A stretch of DNA of 64,000 nucleotides, taken from assembly GCA_950022655.1 (NCBI GenBank), contig OX465583.1, positions 14,283,298 to 14,347,297 on the forward strand, given 5' to 3'. This DNA comes from Alentia gelatinosa (taxonomy: Eukaryota; Annelida; Polychaeta; Phyllodocida; Polynoidae). The position numbers were made by a program, and so were the translations under genes. Under the pieces are notes generated by a model that was not told the DNA's origin, ran no database searches, and was given only the letters and a program-made list of their open reading frames with translations. How positions within the stretch are numbered: the stretch's first letter is position 1; each line of letters begins with the position of its first letter. Below, piece after piece: positions 26,901 to 38,900 of this stretch.

Positions 26901-29900
26901 GGCGGGCAATACCCGGAATATACCCCCAGCCCTGTCAGCCAGTCTGTCTTGTCCCTTTCCTATATTCTTATTTATCGTTGCAAAATAATACTGAAATTTT
27001 CTCTCCCCAATTTCGATGTTAATTGAATCCCATAATGAAATATTTATACATTAATCACCTTGTCTGTTTTTGTGTGGAATTTTAACCAACTTGATTCTTA
27101 TTTATCCCTAACCTTAAACTAGCCCTAACCATAACCTAGCCCTATCCCTGACCCTAACCCATTCCTAGCCCTATCCCTAACTTAACCCGAACCCTAACCC
27201 TAACTCCAACCCTAACCCTATCCCTAACTTAACCCTAACCCTAACCCTAGCCCTAACCCTAACCCCGACATAGTCCGGGAGAGGCCCGGGGGACACGGCC
27301 GACCTCACCGCGACATAGGCGGCAGCCTCGGGAACGTAGCGGTATCGAATTCACCGGTACCGAACTCGTAGCGGTAGCGAATTCACCGGTATCGAGTTCG
27401 CATGTTACCGACTTCACCGTAGACCGATTAGGGTCGGATTTTTGAAACCTGCTAAATTGCCAAAATAAGCTTATTCAAGGTTCATGTTGTATAAACGTAT
27501 CTCATCAATGTAAAAATGAAATTATTTGGTGCATCTTTTGATAGTCTTTCTTTCCAACTTAGGGTTTTGTAGAGCTCTGAGGAATTTTTCCTTCCGAAAA
27601 TCAACAAAAACTGTGTTTTTCTAGTGATTTTCACCTTGTTCAAATTTTGGAAGACACAATTTAGAGCCAATTGTATTTATTAAGATGTTTAAAGAATATG
27701 TCATGAGAAGTGTAGACAATATAATTTAGAAAATTGGTAAAAGATTGAAAAAATATTAAAATGGTGAAAAATATCTAGGACCTTCAAATTTTCCAACATA
27801 GAGACCCATAGAGCATGTTGTTCAACACCCCGACTTTCAGTGGACAGTACTAATGAAATATATTGAGAGAAATTAATTTTCCTTTATTGTACAATGCTGA
27901 CAAGAATCCTGGCTGTGATACCTGAATGTTTCAATACAATCGGATTATCCATTCTGATATCAGAACATTATGATTTCATGATGATATTTTTCCAAAAAAA
28001 TGGTGTATTGGACCACACATCTCTAAAGGATGTATAAAAGAAACAATAATCATAATGGAATAACAAATATCCCTGTTTATATTAAGTACCCCTACCACTC
28101 ATGAATACCCAGGTTGATTTTTTTCTGAATAAAAAAATATACTTTTTATGGTTCAAAAACTGAAAACGTGTTGTCCGACACCCCGGGGTGTCGGACAACA
28201 TGCTGTGATATAAGTTATGATTTTGGGGTTGTTTTTTATCAGTAATTGAGTGGTTTGCTTTGTTAAATATAGCTTATTATTACTTCATTAAAAATATAAA
28301 GGATTATAGTCTCAAATATTATTTTTCTCATTGTTCTGAGCAATTCTATTAACGTGTTGTCCGACACCCCTCGTGTTGTCCGACACCCCTGTGTTGCCCA
28401 ACACCCAAAATATGGTTCAGAGCTTTTCTTTTAAATCTAATATATAATTAAAGTATTCTGGGTAAAATATAATGTGTGTTACCATATGATATTAGTCTTT
28501 CACAAGTTATAAGCATTTATAACATTTCTTTAAATTTCAAATATTTAGGGGGCTGGACAAACTGCAGTATTAAACACAACTTCAAAAGGCTCTCAAATCT
28601 AAACCATTCATCTGATTTTGTTGGAATAATGTTTTTCTGGAAGGTACTTAGTAGGTGGTTAACATAAAATATAAAAAGAAGTATAATTCTAAAAAAAAAA
28701 TTTGCATGTTTTATCCCAGGATCAAAGCGGAATTTAGCAGGTTTCAAAAATCCGACCCCTTAGAGGGTATATTGAGTGCTAGAAAAATACTGCCGTAGAG
28801 TCATTTACGTGACATGGTGTGTGCTGGGTGTTGCAGACATTGACGAGTGTTTGGCCGGTACATATAAATGCCCAACAAATTCGATGTGCGTGAACCACCA
28901 ACAAGGCTACAATTGTACCTGCTTATCTGGTTACAAGAAGGAGAATGGCATTTGTGAAGGTAGGACATGATTACCCTTGTCTCTTTAAAATATGAATACA
29001 AGCCCCAACAACTTATGGCAGAATAGATACTCAATGTCTATTTGGTATTTTAGTGTAGAGATTTTTCTCTGTCTGCTGAACTAGACCCCCTTCCGCTTCC
29101 CCTTGGGGGTGTGGGTTTGGGATCGGCAGTTCTTATCCAGACATTTTTTTTTTCTTTTTCGAACGTCTTTACATTTCTATTTGGTATTTTATCAATTTTT
29201 CTGAACAAGAATATAATATCGTCATTTTAAAGCATAGGTGACAGCCAATTGTCTGTGTACAACTTAGAGATGTTCATATCCAGCATACATATCCTTGCTC
29301 AGCGCTTCCTATTCTAATGCAGACATTGATGAGTGTACAACAGGAAGCCACACCTGCCACGCAACACTGGGCACCTGCACGAATCTGCCGGGAACATTTA
29401 ACTGCTCTTGTACCACCGGTTACACTGGCGATGGCTTCACATGTAAGGACATCGACGAATGTGGAAAAGAGAACAAAGGTGGATGTGATGTTGCTATGGG
29501 TCATGGAAAATGTCATAATTACATTGGTGGTCACAATTGTTCGTGTCTCTCCGGGTACGAACTTGACTCACAGGGACTACTTTGTGATGGTAAGCACTGC
29601 TTTTACAATCCAGTTACATTTTTAGACATTTGTAATCTAAAATTTTACTCCAAAGACCCTGTTTTAAACCAATTGCATTGTGATGATATAACCGTGACTA
29701 TCTTTCTGGAGTGTGTGGGCATCACAAATTCATTGGAGGCCAAAAAATGCTCACAGGTAGAATAGTATATTGTTATAACATTAACCCAATAGAAATTCTA
29801 CTGACATTCACTAAAATCCCGAAATAGAGAAACATCATAAGCACCATTCGTCGCCCTCCTTTGCAGAATCATATTTTCATTTAACGAATCCCCTTCTGTG

Positions 29901-32900
29901 TTCTTATGTCTTTTTTATATGCCATTAGAATTACTAGTATCTCCCCAACTAAAATATTCGAAGAGTCGTAGAGAGTTTCTTCTTTCATTCACAGATGTCG
30001 ATGAATGTCACCCAAGCCACACACCGCCTCACACATGTGAACAGGCATGTGTGAACATCAATGGCGGATATCAATGTGCCTGTTCTCCCGGCTTCACTCT
30101 TCAAGATGGACGTAATTGTAAAGGTAGCTATAGGTTACCAGAGTCTTGCCTCTGCACTTCTTACCTACTATATTTAAAACGGTAGAATTCCGTCGAATCT
30201 GCTTGAAGTTGCTCCCGCACATAGAGACATAGTGAACCAGAGCTAGGGCTGGAGATTGAAGGGCCACGAGAGTGAGATTCTCGTGCAGTACTTAACTGAA
30301 TCCTGCTAATTTTTTTTGTATTTCTTTACACAGATGTACTTCTATCCTTAAGATTTGTTGCTAGCTGTACTGAAAACATAATTTAGAACTGTACTTTTCC
30401 AATCTCATTGGCATGAGATTGGTCTGTGAGACTATTGCGCTGGTATTTTATTAAAGCTTCTTTGCAATGTCTTTTGATGTTTTCGTGTTTATAGTACCCT
30501 TGACAACAAAGATGGAGTCCCTTGCAGGCAGAGGGAATAGGCTCAATAACTGCGTGTATAATTGATACCAGCATAGAAAGCTGGATAATACTATGCACTC
30601 GGTGGAAGATTTAAAATGTTTGGATATCTACCTTTACGGGATAACTATGGTTAATTATATAAATGAGAGTGATAGATCTAAATATATATGTAATGCATGA
30701 GCACTATGGAGAAATATACCATCTATTATAAAGGTAGGTAATAGACAAATGAATTCAAAATGGTAGAGAATAATTTGCAGACATTTCTAGTGGTCGTTGT
30801 TTCTATCATTTTTTCCGTAGAAATTACGCAGTCAATCTGCTGTATTAACAGGTTTTGTACCACCTTTAGATAATTTCTTGGACATTTCTTTCAGCAACAA
30901 ATTTTGACATTGATTATATTGCTATTGCCATAATTGATGTGCAGAGGTCTATAGATGAATATGAGATTCAAATAGAATATTATCATGGTAATTAACTATT
31001 AGACTGTTAGCTATAGAGAATCTCTTGATTATCAGTGGACGTTGCCTGCGAGGAAAACAACCCTTGTACTCAGGTCTGTGCTGTAGTGGAAGGCATCCAG
31101 ACATGCTCATGCAACAACGCCTCCTTCGAATTAGCTGCGGACAATGCAACATGCGTCGGTGGGTACTATAGCTCAGACGAGAACTTCCAATACCTCACAT
31201 TGATTACTATGCACCATTTCTTCTCTCACTTAGTACAATCTTTATAGGTAATTTAGCAGAAAATGATAAGATAATTTATTCGGCCCCAAAAGAGCCAGAG
31301 ATGTCAGTTTTCCATTTTTCCGTGGAAATCCACTTTTTCATATTCAGTATATGCAATTGCTTTTCCTTGTGTCAAACAAAGATGATATTGATTTAGCCTC
31401 ATTTATGCCAATAAAAAAGTGGTTTGAACCTCCACTAAGACAGACACTAAGCCCCATGCCATGGCCGTCAAGGACATATTATCCAAGTTTTCCTGGTCTC
31501 TCTGAGGCAGAAAAATTCACATGAAAATATTTCCACTTTTTTCCCTGAATCCAACTGACATCCCTGAAGAGCGTGTTTCAAAAACCTAGGTGGTGAGTGA
31601 GGGGGATTTTCAAAAAGATTTTTTATCCATTCCTTCAACATTGAAGACATACAAATCATGTAAAACAGTCTTATCTCCTAAGTTCTGCAATTCTAGATAT
31701 GGTTAACTGCAAAGAGGGTTGCAAGTTTGCCAACAAATAACAGAGTTCCTACATTTCCTACATACTGACAACACTATTTCCGTGGCATCTCCTGTTTTTT
31801 CCCCTCAGATTTATCTCTCATCAAATACTAGAACCAGTAATCATGGGAAATTAGAATATATATACCGATTCTTAGCCACTATGTTACAAAATAGTGATAT
31901 AGATGTACAGCATTTTCAATTTCCAATCTTTTTCCTCGGTCCCGACTTTCATTCCTGTGTAATCATTGTTAACAAACACTTTTGAGAAAAAGAGGGGTGT
32001 GTTGAATAACCCATGTTCATAGAGGATGATAGCAGTGCCAAACTCTAGTGTGAGGGACACTAGTAGGTGAGACCCTAGTCCTTGCTGAAAGGTGCAATTT
32101 CTCCTACTTTTGATCTTTCAAGTGAGCCTGACCTTTACTGAGGATGAAACACATATTGAAACTTGCTGGGGGACACTGAACAAGAATTTCTAATCTGCAG
32201 GTGGCATCACATAGCAGTGTTTTTGTTAACCAGATTTATCATTTATAATCTAAAATGAATCTTATGAAATAAAAAATGATGGCTGGTTACATGATAACTA
32301 CATCATATGGCCTGACATCTTGTAAAGTCCCAGTCTATACATCCCTATCGTGACCAGTTATATTGGTTTCTATGCGAAGAGATTAAGTCATCCAAATTGC
32401 CTATATTTATTAGTACCAAAATGACTGCATTAGGACAGTCGCCATCTTGTAGTAGCTCCCTCCCTGTTGACTGTATGGCAGCCATGTAGTGAATGGCATA
32501 TCTACCCTCATTATCACTCACTCTAGTTCCCAGTCTGGCCACATGGGGGCAGGCCGCTCCAGCAGGACACTGACACCTGAGTTGTCAGTGACATGAGCGG
32601 CCCTCCTTGGCATGTGTGACAGACTGGAATGAGACTGGTCCACCCTCATTGGCTGTGGCTCCCACAGCCAATCCCAGCACAGAGTTTACAAGCTTACCCT
32701 GAACTCAGATGCCACCTGCAGTGTGTATATGAGTGGATGTTTTATGTTTGATTAAACAGTTAAGTTCTTGACTCATAGTAGTACCTAGTACATCTGTGTT
32801 TGAGTTCTTACTCCCTTCATTTTAAGGTTCTGAACTAGGCTATTATAGCCTCAGAGCTTAACACTCTGATACTTGATATCATTTATAAATGATATCAACG

Positions 32901-35900
32901 ATCAAATGTCAGACCACATGATAAAGTTATCGGCCATCATTCTTTTATTTCAATAATTTTTCAATAAATTCTTAACATTATGTCATACCTAGATTCTGTG
33001 AAGGTTTTATCTATGGTCATTAATTATTCCCCATTTCAATACCAAAAAACCTCAATGATTTTGTAGATCTAAGAAAATGATGACTCAAGGCATCACCTGA
33101 TCATCTACACTGTAGGGTAATGCATAAAGGCATCACCTGTTGCAGATAGGTTGATGTATTACACACAGGATGGAGAGTAGGGGGTTTAGACCATTATTGA
33201 TAATGCAATTTTATTTTATTACTCAATCAAATAAAGAAAAACATGTGGCTTCATGTTGTTAATTTAGTGAAGAGTTATAATCTCCAAGAAAGATCTGTTC
33301 CTTTTTCATTTGAGTCACCAGACTAGTAATGTTCAAATGTCAAATTAGCCAATGTGAAAGTCTTAAAATAGCTGCATTGTGAAAAATGTGATCTGGATGG
33401 GACAAAAGGGCAGGCACATGAAAAGTTATATCCTAATACCAGTTTGAGAAAGAATGCCTTTTGTCTGTTTGACAACAACCCTCTGGTTCTGACATAGAAA
33501 CCACTCAACTAGGATGCAAACCTTTAGAATAATCAGATAAACAGTCACATTTTTATCACTCTTACCTTTCCCACTTCCTTTCACTTGTTAGCTTTCTCTT
33601 TTTTTTCCTTACCTGATCACATTTTGACTTCACTTCCTTCTGCAGTTTCAAGGATAGTTTCGGTGACATTAGGACTAACGATGGACCTTGCTAATTGAAT
33701 CCTAATGTTCACTAGTTTTGATACTCATAGTGATGGAAGAATGACAGAACTTGAGCATTATAGTGACCAGCATGTCAGGTCATCATATTTTGGTATTTGG
33801 AAGAGGTACCGAACTTGGAGTTTTTGCTTGTCTAGTCATCTGTTATAATCTTTCTTGTGTGACTCTCCTCAAATTCCCCATGTCAATTCTCTGGAATAGG
33901 GTCAAGACAGCCCCTTTCACCTCATCTTGGATATTAATTCCAGAAGTAGCTGCTCAAATGAACTTTTCAGTTTCTTCCTTGTCAACCATTGAGTGTGTTC
34001 ATTCCCCTTTAAGCTCAGGTACACTTTGAATGGGCTTTGGGATAACTGTCATTGAGTTGCACCTGTCCAGTGCAATATTAGATTTCATTTGAATTTGTTC
34101 ACTTAATCGAGTATGGTAGGGAGGATGGAAAGTATGTTCTGATCAAAATGTTGTAGATTCCTGGTAAGAATGAACAAAACGTTTTGTCTGTGATTAACCT
34201 TTTATCTCTGCTTGGTATAAAAGTACAAAGGATTAACATTAAGTACTCGTCCTTAACAGGCTTGTGAGTATGTTAACTGATACTCAATGGGTAATAAACA
34301 GATACATATTTCCAGGCTAAGATAAAATCAGAAACATATGAATGTTTGGTCTGTGTCTGTGTTCTCCATCACTTTTGGAGCGGAATGTTCACCTTGCTAT
34401 CGCCTCGTTCATATAACTGCACACCTCAAAGTCAATAGTGAACAGGGACACATACCAAACACTCATCTATGTCTTTCTTATTACCTACCTGATACGAAGT
34501 ATCTATAATAAACGTACTGGTATAGAGCCTACAGCTTGCAATTGAGTAAGATATGGAAAGCCGTATAAAACTCAGTTAGACATAGCTTTTTCGATAAAGA
34601 CTAGTACCTAAACGTCGCATCAGAACTGCAATCGACGCGCTTACGTCGAGCATCTCTGATTTCTTTCTAATAATTAGTTGAATGGTGGGTAATAAACTTA
34701 ACATTACCATGATTTTGATTTACCATGCATGGTCGTATTCTCCACGCAGTTGACGAGTATTGCGTTTTATTATCCAACTAATACAAAGTGTCCATAGAAA
34801 ACACATAGGGAGTTTGTATGGACATATCCGGAGCATACGGATATGTTGTATGCTCCGGGTGGCGCATACAGAAAAATAGTGCGTACGGAAACATAGTGCA
34901 TAACTAAAATGAACTGATATTGACATGCCACTAATCAGAGAAGGTGGATAATAAATCCAATATGGACTGGTTTCTGATAAAGGCAATTGACTCTGCGCAA
35001 TATCCTCGCTTACGCTCGGATATTACTACGCGTCAACTCCTCGGAGCATACGGCCGCTTGTATCTGAATCCAATCAATATTGTGTATGTATTTATACAGG
35101 GCTTATTGGGAGTTCTATGATACACCTATTTTCTGTTCAGGTCATCTAGATTGAACCTAGTTTTATCATGTTTTACCTATAATCACGTACTTGATCATGT
35201 TAAGTGGTTTACTTTTCACCACAGATGTAAACGAGTGTATGAAAGGCAAACCTTGCATCGGTAATGCAAGCAGCTGCCATAATTTGAACGGCGGTTATAA
35301 CTGTTCGTGCACGGATGGCTTCAAACTGCGACCAGACAGAGTTACCTGTGAAGGTGAGGCATGTCTTCATGAAACTTATGCCGGGCACCCACAGCGTATA
35401 AATCAAAATTCCCGCATCATAACCTTGTCAGAATGTTGAAAGATTCTGTTTTATAGAATGTCCGAGTATGAAACTGAATTACTGCATCGTCGCTGTGTTG
35501 AACGGTAAGAAAGGTTTGCGTTGGAATGTATCGGAACGCCTGTAGTAGTGTGTCGGGAGCTCAGTGGGTTCCAGCCCTAAGGCCCTGCACCCATCAATGC
35601 TGATGCACCACGATTGACCTGCCGATACACTTCGACTGGAGATGGTAAAGTGTTAGGGGGTGCGTCCACCAACCACGACAGGGCTGCGACACGCACCGAC
35701 AAGAAAGTTCCAATCGCAGCCTTGTCGCAGCCTTGTTGTGAGAAGGGGGGCTGTCGTGACCCCTTGTCGCAGCCTGTCGGGAAGTGCACGTTCCACCTAA
35801 ATATTCTATCACAGACCTCTGCGACAACCTCCCGACACGCCACGACACGCCACGACACGCCACCAAAATCGAACATGTTCGATTTTGTCGTAACCTTGTC

Positions 35901-38900
35901 GGAAGGCTCCTGACAGGCCCCCGACAAGCTTCATGTCGCAGCCTGTCGTGGCCTTGTCATAGCCTCTTGTCGGGAACTGTGGTCCACCAACCACGACAAG
36001 GCTACGACATGCCTTCCAATCGTAGAGCTGTCGTGGACCTTGTCGGAAAGCCGTTGTCGCAGCCCTGTCGTGGTTGGTGGACGCACCCTCTAAGTCTATC
36101 GGGAGGTCTCCGAAAATTCTAATCGTATACATGGGTGTCTATCATAGGCTGTGGGAACGCCTTAAGAGGTTAAGAAGAGTAAACCACGGTCACGAGTGGC
36201 TCACAATTCAATCAGTGTACCAATCTAAATCTCAGGTAGAATCCTAACATTGAAATATACTATAATTTTGGAAATGTTGGATGAATCTAAATGATTTTCA
36301 AAGGTATCCACGATTTTGACATTATCGTAGGCATCGGAAGGTCTTCAATTTTGATAATAATAGTTGAATAATGCGAATATCTTGAAAATATTTCTTCCCA
36401 ATCAAATTAAATTTTCCCAACCAAGATAAATCTAAACAAGAAAATAATATGTTTGCTTATCATCACTCAGACTCTCTTGCTAAAATTTTTCTTTTTATAC
36501 TATAAGTATATTCAGTGATTATGTGATTGATATATTTTACAAAAAAATAATACTGAATTGATGTTGCACATAACAGATAGAGACGGGGGCTTCAGCGCCT
36601 GGTTTGACAGTGGGGAGTGTACCCCCTTGTGTGGGGCAGGGGAGGTGAACCAGTCCCGCACGTGCACCGACCCGTCACCCGCAGGACGGGGCAAGCCATG
36701 CTCCGGAGCTGTCGAGAGGATAGTATGGTGTTACACAGCATGTACATGTGAGTAGTCTGTCTTCACACTCTCCCAACCTGATCTCCACGGAACAGAGAGT
36801 GGGTATAACACAGTGTGTACATGTGAGTAGTCTGTCTTCACACTCTCCCAACCTGATCTCCACGGAACAGAGAGTGGGTATAACACAGTGTGTACATGTA
36901 AGTAGTCTGTCTTCACACTCTCCCAACCTGATCTCCGCGGAACAGAGAGTGGGTATAACACAGCATGTACATGTGAGTAGTCTGTCTTCACACTCTCCCA
37001 ACGTGATCTCCACGGAACAGACAGTGGGTATAACACAGCATGTACATGTAAGTAGTCTGTCTTCACACTCTCCCAACCTGATCTCCACGGAACAGAGAGT
37101 GGGTATAACACAGCATGTACATGTAAGTAGTCTGTCTTCACACTCTCCCAACCTGATCTCCGCGGAACAGAGAGTGGGTATAACACAGCATGTACATGTG
37201 AGTAGTCTGTCTTCACACTCTCCCAACCTGATCTCCACGGAACAGAGAGTGGGTATAACACAGTGTGTACATGTAAGTAGTCTGTCTTCACACTCTCCCA
37301 ACCTGATCTCCACGGAACAGAGAGTGGGTATAACACAGCATGTACATGTAAGTAGTCTGTCTTCACACTCTCCCAACCTGATCTCCGCGGAACAGAGAGT
37401 GGGTATAACACAGCATGTACATATAAGTAGTCTGTCTTCACACTCTCCCAACCTGATCTCCATGGAACAGAGAGTGGGTATAACACAGCATGTACGTGTA
37501 AGTAGTCTGTCTTCACACTCTCCCAACCTGATCTCCGCGGAACAGAGAGTGGGTATAACACAGTGTGTACATGTAAGTAGTCTGTCTTCACACTCTCCCA
37601 ACCTGATCTCCACGGAACAGAGAGTGGGTATAGCACAGCATGTACATGTAAGTAGTCTGTCTTCACACTCTCCCAACCTGATCTCTGCGGAACAGAGAGT
37701 GGGTATAACACAGTGTGTACATGTAAGTAGTCTGTCTTCACACTCTCCCAACCTGATCTCCACGGAACAGTAAGTGGGTATAACACAGTGTGTACATGTA
37801 GGTAGTCTGTCTTCACACTCTCCCAACCTGATCTCCATGGAACAGAGAGTGGGTATAACACAGCATGTACATGTAAGTAGTCTGTCTTCACACTCTCCCA
37901 ACCTGATCTCCACGGAACAGAGAGTGGGTATAACACAGCATGTACATGTAAGTAGTCTGTCTTCACACTCTCCCAACCTGATCTCCACGGAACAGAGAGT
38001 AGGTATAACACAGCATGTACATGTAAGTAGTCTGTCTTCACACTCTTCCAACCTGATCTCCGCGGAACAGAGAGTGGGTATAACACAGTGTGTACATGTA
38101 AGTAGTCTGTCTTCACACTCTCCCAACCTGATCTCCACGGAACAGAGAGTGGGTATAACACAGCATGTACATGTAAGTAGTCTGTCTTCACACTCTCCCA
38201 ACCTGATCTCCATGGAACAGAGAGTGGGTATAACACAGCATGTACATGTAAGTAGTCTGTCTTCACACTCTCCCAACCTGATCTCCATGGAACAGAGAGT
38301 GGGTATAACACAGCATGTACATGTAAGTGGTGTTCACACTCTCTCCACGTAACCTGATCTCCATGTAACAGGCATGCCTCCTGTCATGGATGGGGAAATT
38401 GCTGGAAAAACTGGTCCATAAGCCTTTTTCTCACTTTCTGAACAAAAAATATATCAGTGGGGTTTCAGGGCTAACCATTCAACGGTCGATACATGTGTTA
38501 ATCTAACAGAAGATGTACAAGGTCTGGGAACAATGGTGAACTTTCCTTGGTCTGTTTTATAGATCAACGGAAGGTATTTGAAACAGTCGACCATCTAATT
38601 CTTAAAAAGAAATTATAAATAATAGGTATTGGAGGCACTTTACTAAATTGGGTTGAGAATTATTTCGACAACAGATATAAAACAAATCTTGATAATAATG
38701 CGTTGTTAATGTGTGATATATCCACCGTGCTTGCCTTTTACCCTTCCCCCCTAATCCACTCTATTCAATCTAAAAGATAGTTGGTTTGATGATGATGTTA
38801 TCTGCTTATCTATATGTATTGAATATCTCAGTGATCTAGAGTTTGTGAGCCTACCGTGCCTTACATGTGTTCTCGATCGGTCATTTCATATTTGCGACTA

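Noticed and set aside
32340..32860. Possible solo LTR (TATA-like gtgtatatgag, then gattaaacagttaagttcttgac)
   Set aside because: No second copy, no primer-binding site and no clear TG...CA ends or target duplication in this window; left as unassigned intron sequence.
33540..34030. Decayed coding-like text on the minus strand
   Set aside because: Fragments in different frames with stops and no recognisable domain; cannot be supported as a pseudogene of anything.
35577..36132. Frames over 100 codons on both strands
   Set aside because: They come from the cttgtcg word repeats of the family L element.
36675..38311. Long open frames (over 500 codons) on both strands in the 75-bp array
   Set aside because: Artefact of a 75-nt period with no stop in the unit. 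There is no leader and no domain, and intron position is fixed by the exon 11 donor and exon 12 acceptor.
36733..38372. CRISPR array
   Set aside because: Contiguous repeats with no unique spacers, in an intron of a eukaryotic gene; no cas genes.
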